In this document: positions 17,688-26,209 of the stretch, piece after piece
How positions within the stretch are numbered: the stretch's first letter is position 1
Layout of the letters: each line of letters starts with the position of its first letter
Notes under the pieces: generated by a model
Databases searched by the model: none
Told to the model about the DNA's origin: nothing
The model's input: only the letters and a program-made list of their open reading frames with translations
DNA from: Sedimentibacter sp. MB35-C1
Lineage (GTDB): Bacteria; Bacillota; Clostridia; Tissierellales; Sedimentibacteraceae
Length of the DNA stretch: 64,000 nt
Assembly (NCBI RefSeq): GCF_030913635.1
Contig: NZ_CP133188.1
Location: 558,001-622,000, forward strand
Direction of reading: 5' to 3'
Made by a program: the position numbers and the translations under genes

Positions 17688-17721
17688 CAGAAAGCCATCC
17701 CTATAACAGGATGTCTTTCTG
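17688..17721. terminator. Stem-loop downstream of the adhesin-tail remnant
   Basis: CAGAAAG-CATCC pairs with GGATG-CTTTCTG across an 8 nt loop. It has no long T-run, so it may be a relic of the terminator that belonged to the vanished gene copy at 17729-17890. Confidence 0.4.
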
Positions 17722-17728
17722 AATATTG

Positions 17729-17890
17729 TTAATTTGTTAAATTAATTCTTCCGTCCTGCAAAGCTGAACCATCTGTAATAAGACTCCGGTCATACACATT
17801 ATCAGGCTTTCATTTTGAATCAATACGGAATGTAACATAGTAGCTATCATTAAATAATTTGCTTTTTATCATCTCAATAATATACATCTA
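17729..17890 (-). pseudogene. Remnant of a second copy of the giant surface protein C-terminus
   Basis: Read on the minus strand this encodes DSYYVTFRIDSK, an in-frame TGA, KPDNVY, then DRSLITDGSALQDGRINLTN and a stop. The intact protein at 18322 ends GRSLITEGSALQDGRVNLTN and contains GYYVTFRIDSKGKPDNVYG about 90 residues from its end. The remnant therefore carries the same C-terminus with a Gly-to-stop change and a deletion of about 70 codons between VY and the final 20 residues. It is an eroded duplicate, showing that this surface-protein locus has undergone duplication and loss. Confidence 0.8.
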
Positions 17891-17923
17891 AAATATGGCT
17901 CCCGTTAAGTATAATAATTATAT

Positions 17924-18274
17924 TTAACACATATTTGAGGTTTTTTCAATACGTATACGCCATATTTTCTTTTCCTTGTGAAATTTTATGAGCGTTCGCA
18001 AATCATCAAGATTAATATAATACAATGCCGTAAGAGTGCATTTATAAAAACATTCTTCAATAATATGCATTGCTTGAAGCCTTTTTCTTTCCTCATTGCA
18101 TTTTTGATACATGTAAGATAATAAGTCCCCAGATCTAAATGCCATTGATGGTCTTAGCAACTTATTTCTTTTTTTAAATGTTTTTTTTCTGATTTCATAT
18201 ATTTCCATATCTTTTTCAACTTCATTAATCATTTCAATTAATAAATCATGTAGGTCTTTGTCTGTTTGTTTCAT
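17924..18274 (-). CDS. Small uncharacterised helical protein
   Basis: A 116-residue basic protein, predicted largely alpha-helical, with no signal peptide or membrane segment. A well-placed GGAGG-like site (ATGGAGGTATA) precedes the ATG. It lies between the intact giant surface protein and the remnant of its duplicate, after a strong terminator, so it probably has its own promoter. No family is recognised. Confidence 0.5.
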   Translation of the reverse strand: MKQTDKDLHDLLIEMINEVEKDMEIYEIRKKTFKKRNKLLRPSMAFRSGDLLSYMYQKCNEERKRLQAMHIIEECFYKCTLTALYYINLDDLRTLIKFHKEKKIWRIRIEKTSNMC

Positions 18275-18295
18275 TATACCTCCATAAAATATTTT

Positions 18296-18316
18296 AGAGG
18301 GACACCGTGTCCCTCT
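18296..18316 (-). terminator. Rho-independent terminator of the giant surface protein gene
   Basis: A perfect nine-base-pair stem AGAGGGACA/TGTCCCTCT with a three-base loop, followed on the minus strand by AAAATATTTT. It lies immediately after the stop at 18322. Confidence 0.75.
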
Positions 18317-18321
18317 CTCCT

Positions 18322-21300
18322 TTAATTAGTTAAATTAACTCTACCATCTTGTAGTGCTGAACCTTCTGTGATTAAACTTCTTCCTTCCCAGCTCTCTTTC
18401 AAGTTATAATCATATATTGTTGAACCCTTATTACAATCAAGCTTAATACTAATTATAGTATTTACATCAAGTTTTGAATTTGTATAAAATTTTCCTTCCC
18501 ATGTTTCTGTATCACCAGTAATAATCTTAGTCAGGTTAAGTGTTTGTTCAATAATATCATCATTTTTAATATCTATTTTACCGTACACATTATCAGGCTT
18601 TCCTTTACTATCAATTCTAAATGTTACATAGTAACCTGCTTTATATTCAATTAAACCTTTAGTCAATAAATCATTTTTCGTATAAGGAAAATTCACATTA
18701 TCATGATTAACTATATCAGTTATTCTGAAATTAATAAGTTTTAAAGAAATAATTTTTATTGGTACAGTATCTTTTACTTCTCTTGTTATACTTCCATTGC
18801 CACCATAAGTTGTATTAGCTTTAAATTGTAAATTATATGTGTTACTTTCTGTTACACTATCTGGAATAACTATGCTCTTTTCCCAATATGCAAAGTTTCC
18901 GTCTTCATTTGTTTTGCTTAATGCATAACTTTCATCTATAAATGTACAATAGACATTCTCTGTTTCCTTACTTGTTTTTGCTTTCAACTTAATTGTATCT
19001 CCTACCATTATCTCTGGATTGGAACTTTCAAAGTTCCCTACTAAACTTAACTCTGGAACAATATAATAACTTTTAGTGACAATAGCTGTCTTTGCATCTT
19101 CTGAAGTATATGGCGGTATCGGTGGTTTATCTGTAACATTTAATGTAATTCGATAAGCTCCCCAAGGTAATCCTTGCCCTTTAAAGCTATTAGTAAATGG
19201 ATATTGTTTTGTATAAGTATAAACATTGTCCGAAGCACCAGAAATATTACTTATGTTTCTTACTTCAAAACGCTCAAACTTCCAATCATAAATAAATCCT
19301 AAGTTATCACTATTTGCATCTGTTACATTGACATTGAATTTCGTCTTTTCTTCATGGAAAAAACTTGCTGTCGGTCTGTATCTCAATGTGTGTAACCCTA
19401 AAACTTTTTGAAATGTCCATGTTGGTGATTCGTTACTTAATAAATCAAAGTCAGCTGTAGGTGCTTGGTTTACAGTCACAACCTTAAAATACTGTGTATA
19501 TATCTCTGATGTTGCTAAAGGCTCACCCCAGGTGCCGGAAACATCATTCACTTGCAATGTTATTCTGAAATTTCCTATTCCGGAAGTTTTTAGCTTGTTG
19601 TTTATAGCAGTCTGCGAATTAGCAGCCGTGTATGTCCCCAACAATGTACCTTCTTTATAGAGCTTCCATTCCCATTGATCTATAGCATCACCGTTTGGAT
19701 CATAAGATTTATCTGTTATACCTAAGGTTGCACCTTGCACTATTACACTGTTTGATAATTCAAACTGTGCTATGGGGGGCATGGCCTTGCTGGTAATAAG
19801 AACCGCCTTGTCATCTGACCAAACTCCCAAATTATTTTCACCGTCCATATCTCTTACTCTAAGCTTTATAATATAATCTTTAGTTCTATCTCCAGTTGTA
19901 AGTTTTCCAGAAGTCCAATTCGCATCTCCAACCTTCTTCCATGACCATTCTCTTGCAACTAAACCTTTATCATCCCTATTTGTATGATCAAGGTCATAAG
20001 AAGTATCATTTAATATAATATTGAAAGTACTGGAATTTATTTTTTGCATATCGACAATAAATTCTGCAATAGGCTTTCTATGTACAAAAATTTCCGCAGT
20101 TCCATTTTCAGACCATCTTCTATAGTTATCAAACCTATAATCATCAACAGGATTATCTCTTGCTTGATATAAAATAGTATACTTACCTACTAAATCAAAA
20201 CGTGTTATTGGACTATCTGTAAATTTATTGTGTTCTTCTATATACCCCATATTATTTGTGTAATAGTAAGAATCATGGATATATTTCCATTGGTCTTGAT
20301 ACATGGGATCATTTTCACTGTCATAATACCCTTTGTTATACTCTAATTCATCGCCGACAAGAATTATATTACCGTTTTGATTTCTTAATTCTAAATCCGA
20401 ATTAATAAAATCTTCTATTTCTTCCCATGGAATATTAGCTCCATCATATTCAAAAAACATTCCATCAGTACTATTCGTAATGTTTTCTCCAATTTGTTTT
20501 AAACTTCTTGTTCCTACAAAAATAATTTTTACATTATTTGCAATAGATTGACTTATAACGTCTAAGGAATTATTAATGTTTACTTGCCCATTTGTAACAA
20601 CAACCATATATTTTTCCTGGCTTTCCCTTGCAGGAAAATCATATAAGCAGTCCAATAACTTATTGTCATCCAACTCCGGATTTACCAATCTTTGCGTATT
20701 TCCTACTGCATATGCTCGAACAAGAGCTATCTTATGCGAAATCCGGCCATTTTCACCTCTGATTTTTACATACCTAACATTTGAAGTTATAGGATCACTT
20801 AAAAATTCAAAAGCTTTAGAAGTATATTCGCCGGTTGATGTTGAACTAAACCTTCTATAGTCATTATTATATGTTAATGTTACCGGCAACCAATTATTAC
20901 CGTCAACTGAATAATATAATTTTGGTATCTCTTCCGGATATTCCTGATCTTCATCAACATATTGCAGGTGTTCAACGTAAATTTCAAGACTATTAAAATC
21001 CAAATTTCCAGTATCATTAGAATAGTTAAGTACGTTGCCAAAATCTCCAATATGTTCGAAGATATAATCATAATTAGTTGCAGTTAAACGCTCTGGGTCA
21101 TATGGCAATTTACTTGCTTTAAAATATATTTTTCCTTTTATAGTAGGTTCTAATTCTAATGCGGTTGTGAAAATTTTCGTTTTATGTTCTGTATTCAGTC
21201 CGTCAGCTGTTAAATTATTTATAAAACTATTTACTTCTGAATTGAAATCACCGGCTGTTAAGGAATTATCATCTACGGTCATAAAATTAAAATTAATTTT

Positions 21301-23856
21301 CGGTGATGGTATTTCAATTGTAGTGTTTAAGGACACTCTTGGTGCAATATTGTCAACTTCTGTATTTTTCTCAATTTCATTTAATCTTATATCACTTTCT
21401 GCAATATATTGATCTATTGTTTCTTGCCCAAAATCTTCTTCTGCTGTAATCTCAAATTGATACCTACCTACCTTGGATATCGTTAGTTCGATTTTTATAT
21501 ATAAAGATGTGTCAATATTAACATCCTCATGTGGCAGATTCACCAATGTTTCATTGTCAAAGCTGCCGTCATTATCCGAGTCGTATCTATAGCCTACACT
21601 TTTTACTTTTGGAATATCCGAATCAAGTGATTCTATCCAAGAATTTAATGTAATTACAGCATTTTTGCTTGAATCTCTATAATATTTCGGATTTATGTCT
21701 GCTGTTACAGTTGGAGCCAAATCCTCATGAATTGTAATTATTTGTTCAGACCAATTAGATATATTTCCTTCTGTATCTGTTACTTGAAGCCTTATTTTAT
21801 ATTTTCCGGCTTCTTTGAACATTATCTTTATGTCTAGAGGATCATAGCTTACATTAAGCATATTTCCGTTGATATATTTATTTACGTCCCTTTCAAATTT
21901 CACGGAATTTATGTCCTGACCGTCAAGAGCTTCAATTTGCCATGTGTCTTGACTGTGATCTATTGATACATCCATATCCGCAAACCATGATGCAATATAG
22001 GAGCTGTTGCTATTGAGCTTTATTACCCTGTTTTGCTTGCCGTTAAATTCTTTGCCGTAAGGATATCTATAGCTTGACGTATCTTTTATAACCGCTGTCG
22101 GATTCAAATTCAACACTTCTGGCTTAATAATTTCCGTATATGAATCGTTAAGCCCTTCCATGTCCTGGACATATATGGTTACTTCCCATTCTTCATTAGC
22201 AGTAAATTGAAGATTTAGGCTTCCGTTAACTTTCGCATCTTTAAAAATTATCGAAGTATCATTGAATATATCCGCTTCATCAAGTTCATATTCTCCCCAA
22301 GACATCATTTTTAATTGTATTGACTTAATCTGGTCCGAATTATTTTGATTTTTGAAAACATATCTTACATAGTCAATATCTGTCAACCCGTTTGGATCAT
22401 CGCAATAATTGTCTATTATAATGTCTTTTCCTATGTAGACTTTTCCATATTCTCTGCTGTTTGTTCCGTCTGGTAATGTCTTCTCTGTAGCATATCTGTA
22501 ATATGCTTCGGGTGGTATATTCTCAATTATATCTACATACAAGGAAGTATGACCTTGGTCAGCATTGAATCCTCCACCTATACAATTAAGTCCTGCATGG
22601 ACTTCAATACTTGCCCTATATATTGTATTTTCTTCATTTTGTGTTTCAAAGTATTTCCTAGGTACATTCAAGCTTATTTTCTCTTTTTTATTAAAAAGAC
22701 CTATCCTCTGATAATCATAGCCTCTGTCTCCGTATTTAAAGTATATATCCCAGCTTGCAAAGCCGTGTTGTCCTTGCATTTCTTCGCCATCTTTTTTGCC
22801 GAATTTCATATCGCTTATGGAAAATTCTACATCCGAAAAAAATATGTTTTCTTCACTCAAGAACTTATCAAATTCACTGCGTTTCATTTTTATACGTGCA
22901 GAGTTTGTGCTTAAGTCAAACTCAGGAACACACCAATTATCGCTTGGTTTTGAATCATCTTCCTCGTAATAAAAGGTAACATAGATATATCCATCATCAG
23001 GTGTCGAATAGTCATGTCTGCCAACAACTTCATCTATATAACTTGTCTCATAATTCTTTGTTGACAACCCTTTTATACTACTGCTACTGCATTTATATCC
23101 GTCTATACTTTTACTGGACAATACAAGATTGCTTCCCATAGATGTGCGTACTTTCTGCAAATCTGCAAAATTTTTGTCTGTTCCTTTTTCTTTGTGCCAT
23201 ACATATACCATTACATTCCCATTTCCCGGTTCTTCAGGTTCCTCTGGTTCTTCAGGAGGTTCTACATAGTCTAAATTCTTGTATTTTATTACTATGGCTA
23301 TGTACGAATAATATACGTTACCATCTTTTCTAGCATATCTACCGTAAGGGTCAGGGGCAAGCCCAGCATCATCCGGATTTAGCGGCTTAAAAGATGCCCT
23401 GAATGTTAATATTGTGTTTTTTTCACCTACTATAGCTTCCTTATTTTCAATAAAAGCTGTGTTCATGTAATGATTCCTTACGTCATTTTCTTCAAGATAT
23501 GTATAATTTAAATCTTTCCATGAACCTTTATAATCTTTGTAATTCATTATGTCTTCAACTTCATAATTCCCTGAAATAAGAGCCACTGGAAACTGATAGT
23601 CCGGTTCAAAATATTGATACGGAACTTCACCGATATTTGTTCTTACACCATTAATATCAGCATAATAACTGTCACCTGATTTCCAATAAGCAAAGTATGC
23701 AACAACCATCCGGTATTCGTAAGGTGAAATATTTGTATTGGTTGCTGCCATATTTGCTTGCATTACCTCATTTAGAGCAAACACTGAAATTATCATCGCA
23801 AATATTAATATCATTACAATAATTATAGTTTTCTTATTTAGCTTTTCTTTACGCAT
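18322..23856 (-). CDS. Giant secreted surface protein with repeated PKD/Ig-like domains
   Basis: A 1844-residue protein (start at 23856, where GAGAGGAG is well placed; an in-frame ATG nine codons upstream lies ahead of that site). Residues 8-30 are a signal peptide or membrane anchor (TIIIVMILIFAMIISVFALN). A PEEPEEPEEP linker near 210 precedes a MucBP-like segment. From about 440 on there are repeated beta-sandwich modules with PKD-type openings (PPEAYYRYA, LNPTAVIKDT, LAPTVTADINPKYY, PPIAQFELSNS, NQAPTADFDLLS). Residues about 1080-1180 (YMVVVTNGQVNINNSLDVIS) look like a von Willebrand A-type fold without a clear metal site. There is no LPXTG sorting signal. It lies downstream of the Tad pilus genes and an SLH protein, and is probably a pilus-associated or cell-surface adhesin (inference). 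Confidence 0.72.
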   Translation of the reverse strand: MRKEKLNKKTIIIVMILIFAMIISVFALNEVMQANMAATNTNISPYEYRMVVAYFAYWKSGDSYYADINGVRTNIGEVPYQYFEPDYQFPVALISGNYEVEDIMNYKDYKGSWKDLNYTYLEENDVRNHYMNTAFIENKEAIVGEKNTILTFRASFKPLNPDDAGLAPDPYGRYARKDGNVYYSYIAIVIKYKNLDYVEPPEEPEEPEEPGNGNVMVYVWHKEKGTDKNFADLQKVRTSMGSNLVLSSKSIDGYKCSSSSIKGLSTKNYETSYIDEVVGRHDYSTPDDGYIYVTFYYEEDDSKPSDNWCVPEFDLSTNSARIKMKRSEFDKFLSEENIFFSDVEFSISDMKFGKKDGEEMQGQHGFASWDIYFKYGDRGYDYQRIGLFNKKEKISLNVPRKYFETQNEENTIYRASIEVHAGLNCIGGGFNADQGHTSLYVDIIENIPPEAYYRYATEKTLPDGTNSREYGKVYIGKDIIIDNYCDDPNGLTDIDYVRYVFKNQNNSDQIKSIQLKMMSWGEYELDEADIFNDTSIIFKDAKVNGSLNLQFTANEEWEVTIYVQDMEGLNDSYTEIIKPEVLNLNPTAVIKDTSSYRYPYGKEFNGKQNRVIKLNSNSSYIASWFADMDVSIDHSQDTWQIEALDGQDINSVKFERDVNKYINGNMLNVSYDPLDIKIMFKEAGKYKIRLQVTDTEGNISNWSEQIITIHEDLAPTVTADINPKYYRDSSKNAVITLNSWIESLDSDIPKVKSVGYRYDSDNDGSFDNETLVNLPHEDVNIDTSLYIKIELTISKVGRYQFEITAEEDFGQETIDQYIAESDIRLNEIEKNTEVDNIAPRVSLNTTIEIPSPKINFNFMTVDDNSLTAGDFNSEVNSFINNLTADGLNTEHKTKIFTTALELEPTIKGKIYFKASKLPYDPERLTATNYDYIFEHIGDFGNVLNYSNDTGNLDFNSLEIYVEHLQYVDEDQEYPEEIPKLYYSVDGNNWLPVTLTYNNDYRRFSSTSTGEYTSKAFEFLSDPITSNVRYVKIRGENGRISHKIALVRAYAVGNTQRLVNPELDDNKLLDCLYDFPARESQEKYMVVVTNGQVNINNSLDVISQSIANNVKIIFVGTRSLKQIGENITNSTDGMFFEYDGANIPWEEIEDFINSDLELRNQNGNIILVGDELEYNKGYYDSENDPMYQDQWKYIHDSYYYTNNMGYIEEHNKFTDSPITRFDLVGKYTILYQARDNPVDDYRFDNYRRWSENGTAEIFVHRKPIAEFIVDMQKINSSTFNIILNDTSYDLDHTNRDDKGLVAREWSWKKVGDANWTSGKLTTGDRTKDYIIKLRVRDMDGENNLGVWSDDKAVLITSKAMPPIAQFELSNSVIVQGATLGITDKSYDPNGDAIDQWEWKLYKEGTLLGTYTAANSQTAINNKLKTSGIGNFRITLQVNDVSGTWGEPLATSEIYTQYFKVVTVNQAPTADFDLLSNESPTWTFQKVLGLHTLRYRPTASFFHEEKTKFNVNVTDANSDNLGFIYDWKFERFEVRNISNISGASDNVYTYTKQYPFTNSFKGQGLPWGAYRITLNVTDKPPIPPYTSEDAKTAIVTKSYYIVPELSLVGNFESSNPEIMVGDTIKLKAKTSKETENVYCTFIDESYALSKTNEDGNFAYWEKSIVIPDSVTESNTYNLQFKANTTYGGNGSITREVKDTVPIKIISLKLINFRITDIVNHDNVNFPYTKNDLLTKGLIEYKAGYYVTFRIDSKGKPDNVYGKIDIKNDDIIEQTLNLTKIITGDTETWEGKFYTNSKLDVNTIISIKLDCNKGSTIYDYNLKESWEGRSLITEGSALQDGRVNLTN

Positions 23857-23884
23857 TTTTACTCCTCTCTCATTTTTTTGCATT

Positions 23885-23911
23885 AAAAAAGGGACATATC
23901 TCTATGCCCTT
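23885..23911 (-). terminator. Hairpin between the SLH protein and giant surface protein genes
   Basis: On the minus strand AAGGGCATA...TATGTCCCTT is followed by TTTTTAA. It lies 12 nt after the SLH gene stop and 30 nt before the giant gene start, so it may end the SLH transcript or attenuate readthrough. Confidence 0.6.
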
Positions 23912-23922
23912 ATCTAAATATT

Positions 23923-25197
23923 TTATTTTATTTCATTCACACCTTTTGCATCTATTTCAAGCACATTGCTGGTTGAAGAAGATGATGAATAGCTTCGAGT
24001 GTCCATTAAGATTATTTTATCTATGTTTTCAATTCCAAATCCTTCTGAGCTTTCACGACAAATTGCCATAGTAGTAAACTGTCGATTTAATTCTATAATT
24101 GGAGAAGTACCAAGTGCAAAATCTGGAAACATTTCTTTAGTTTTATTATATACTTGTTCTCCTCCATATGTTTCAGTAAAACCACCTATTTGCAGTATTG
24201 ATATATTATTGGACTTATATACTACCGCAATCTTCATAACACCCGGCCAATAACCTGTTGTAACTCCATTATCGTTGCTTTTCTCAATAGGATACGCGTG
24301 AATAACTATTGCATCCCTTCCATCATGGCCACTCCAAGCTATTGAAGTATCTCCGTAATATGGTGCTTTTTCTGCCGGAAGCTTTTCGATTCCTGTTATA
24401 ACTAAACCTCCGTATTTTATCGGAAAAATTGAAGTATCTGCTTTAATTACATTCTCAATTTTATAATCTATACTTTTGTCAAAATTATATGTGATATAAT
24501 TCTTTAACTCCTCATAATCAGTCTGTTCAATAGATATAGATTCCAAATCTTCCGCATTTATAATGCCGTTTTCTCTTGCCACAATCTTAACCGGATTTCT
24601 TAATTCCGTATCTATAACTCTGCTGATTACCGCCACGGCTTCAGCTCTAGTCAAAGTACCTTCAGGTTTAAAAGTTCCGTCCGGATATCCGGAAATTACA
24701 CCTATTGCATTTATTGTTAATGTCTTAATATCCGTTTTGTTTACGTCAGTCAGTCTGTCCGAAAGGTATTGCAGTTCTTCATCTGTGTATGCTGCTATTT
24801 CTTCTTTTTCAGTCAGCACATTGTAGAGTATTTCTGCCATTGTTCTTCTGTCAATATTTTGACTTATAAGCGATTTTTGTTCCTCAGTAATATATTTGCT
24901 TTCAATTGCCTTTTCAATGTAGCCTTGATACCATTCTTGTCCTTCTTTTCGTTCGAATGGTTCTTCTTCAACAGCAACTACAAGCATCTTTATAAATTCT
25001 TCAAATTTAAGTGCGTTATTTGGCTTAAAAGTTTCATCTGTATATCCGGCAATAATATTTTTCTCTGTCAGCTCCTGAAGGTTTTTATAAAACCAATCAT
25101 CAGTCTTTACATCTGTAAAATTCATTTCAGCAGCATAGCATACTGAAAAAGAAAATATTAATAATATTGTTATAAATACTGTAATTATTTTTTTCAT
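23923..25197 (-). CDS. S-layer homology (SLH) domain protein
   Basis: A 424-residue exported protein: signal peptide at 1-22 (ending CYAA), then three SLH modules at about 26-75, 82-140 and 150-200. Recognisable SLH elements are FTDVKTDDWFYKNLQELTEKNIIAGYTDETFKP and ISGYPDGTFKPEGTLTRAEAVAVISR. The C-terminal 200 residues form an unidentified domain with RDAIVIHAYP and ISILQIGGFTET. SLH domains hold proteins on the secondary cell wall polymer, so it may anchor the neighbouring adhesin or pilus to the wall (inference). It ends 66 nt before the giant surface protein starts. Confidence 0.85.
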   Translation of the reverse strand: MKKIITVFITILLIFSFSVCYAAEMNFTDVKTDDWFYKNLQELTEKNIIAGYTDETFKPNNALKFEEFIKMLVVAVEEEPFERKEGQEWYQGYIEKAIESKYITEEQKSLISQNIDRRTMAEILYNVLTEKEEIAAYTDEELQYLSDRLTDVNKTDIKTLTINAIGVISGYPDGTFKPEGTLTRAEAVAVISRVIDTELRNPVKIVARENGIINAEDLESISIEQTDYEELKNYITYNFDKSIDYKIENVIKADTSIFPIKYGGLVITGIEKLPAEKAPYYGDTSIAWSGHDGRDAIVIHAYPIEKSNDNGVTTGYWPGVMKIAVVYKSNNISILQIGGFTETYGGEQVYNKTKEMFPDFALGTSPIIELNRQFTTMAICRESSEGFGIENIDKIILMDTRSYSSSSSTSNVLEIDAKGVNEIK

Positions 25198-25288
25198 TCC
25201 CTGTCCTCCTAATTTATCTGCATTTTTATATTAAAATGTTTTATAAGTTACTTTGTGCCTTAAATGTAACTCATATTTGTATTTGCTA

Positions 25289-25317
25289 TTGATTTTTAAG
25301 TATAAATGAGTTACAAT
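25289..25317 (+). promoter_or_regulatory. SigA-type promoter of the antisense RNA
   Basis: TTGATT at 25289-25294 and TACAAT at 25312-25317 are separated by exactly 17 bp on the plus strand, against the minus-strand direction of all surrounding genes. No ORF follows; a terminator does at 25379. Confidence 0.7.
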
Positions 25318-25323
25318 ATACAT

Positions 25324-25414
25324 AAGATAAAGAATAGGTAGTCGGCTACAGCTGACTAAACATTATAAATTGTATTTAGTAGATACTCTGGGCCAACAGG
25401 GTATCTACTTTTTT
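25324..25414 (+). ncRNA. Putative antisense RNA antitoxin (RatA-like arrangement)
   Basis: A transcript of about 90 nt is predicted from the plus-strand promoter at 25289-25317 to the terminator at 25379-25414. It contains a small hairpin (GTCGGCTACAGCTGAC near 25341) and its 3' end overlaps the last codons and stop of the small toxin gene on the other strand. Convergent overlap of a short hydrophobic toxin gene and an antisense RNA is the layout of type I modules such as txpA/RatA. The existence of the RNA is inferred, not shown. Confidence 0.6.
25379..25414 (+). terminator. Terminator of the antisense RNA
   Basis: GTAGATAC (25379-25386) pairs with GTATCTAC (25401-25408) and is followed by TTTTTT on the plus strand. 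The same inverted repeat could also stabilise the 3' end of the toxin mRNA on the minus strand. Confidence 0.72.
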
Positions 25415-25479
25415 ATGATGACTGCTACTAACATTGCAAAAGCAATCATTAGTGTCATAGTTTCATATGTAGACATCAT
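25405..25479 (-). CDS. Small holin-like type I toxin (24 residues)
   Basis: ATG at 25479 lies 8 nt after AAAGGTGG and encodes a 24-residue peptide beginning MMSTYETMTLMIAFAM and ending AVIIKK. It consists of one hydrophobic helix followed by two lysines, the pattern of the putative holin-like toxins common in Firmicutes. Such peptides damage the membrane when overproduced and are held down by an antisense RNA. A convergent promoter/terminator pair on the opposite strand overlaps its 3' end. As part of the conjugative element it would serve maintenance or post-segregational killing (inference). Confidence 0.72.
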   Translation of the reverse strand: MMSTYETMTLMIAFAMLVAVIIKK

Positions 25480-25656
25480 CAGCATCACCACCTTTTGAAA
25501 GAGTTTTGCCTCCTTTCATTGAGATGGATCAGCCGTACCCTGTTACTACCTATTCACATATATTTTACCATATTTTCTATGATTTTTCAAGCTGGAATTT
25601 CTATTTTTTATTGATTTTTCAATATTTTAAGGACTTTTTCTTTCAGTGAGCAAGAT

Positions 25657-26127
25657 TTATATAAGCTCTTCTTTCCTCATTATTTCCTTAGCCTGACGCT
25701 TAGTATATTTTCTTCTATACGCCCTGTTGGAAGTAAGAGCGTCAAATACATCTGCACTTCTCAGTATCTTTGCTTCAATGCAAATTTCACTTTTTTCTAA
25801 CCCGTTAGGGTAGCCTGTCCCATCTTCTCGTTCATGGTGTTGCTCAATGATTACAATTATTCTTTCAGGAATTTTATACTTACGTAGCAATTCAACACCC
25901 AAAACTACATGCTGCTTTATATGCTCAAATTCTTCAGATGTCAAATTTTCTTTTTTATTCAGTATGCTCTGATCCAGCTTTATTTTTCCGATATCATGGA
26001 ATAGCCCGGCAATAAACAAATTTTTACACTGATTAATAGACATTTTTAATTTATAAGCCAAGGCACATGAAAGAACAGCAACTTTGATACTGTGTTTAAG
26101 CAGTCTAATATTATTTATTATCTGCAT
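25657..26127 (-). CDS. HD-GYP domain protein, C-terminally short
   Basis: A 156-residue protein made only of an HD-GYP domain. The metal-binding HD pair is His44-Asp45 (GLFHDIGKIKLD), further metal ligands lie in EHIKQH and IEQHHERED, and the GYP motif is GTGYP at 103-107. Active HD-GYP proteins hydrolyse cyclic di-GMP. No sensor domain is attached. The protein stops after IMRKEELI, about 20-25 residues before the usual end of the fold, so it may be truncated. Located next to Tad pilus genes it could link pilus function to cyclic di-GMP (inference). Confidence 0.8.
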   Translation of the reverse strand: MQIINNIRLLKHSIKVAVLSCALAYKLKMSINQCKNLFIAGLFHDIGKIKLDQSILNKKENLTSEEFEHIKQHVVLGVELLRKYKIPERIIVIIEQHHEREDGTGYPNGLEKSEICIEAKILRSADVFDALTSNRAYRRKYTKRQAKEIMRKEELI

Positions 26128-26148
26128 TTGTCTCCCTCCCTTCGGGCA

Positions 26149-26182
26149 TAAAAAAAGATGCTTCTAATTCTATATAGCATCT
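26149..26182 (-). terminator. Rho-independent terminator
   Basis: AGATGC/GCATCT stem with a long loop followed on the minus strand by seven T residues, placed just after the stop of the membrane protein gene at 26210. It separates that transcript from the HD-GYP gene. Confidence 0.68.
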
Positions 26183-26209
26183 ATGCGAAAAATGTATTAA
26201 TTTTAATAA

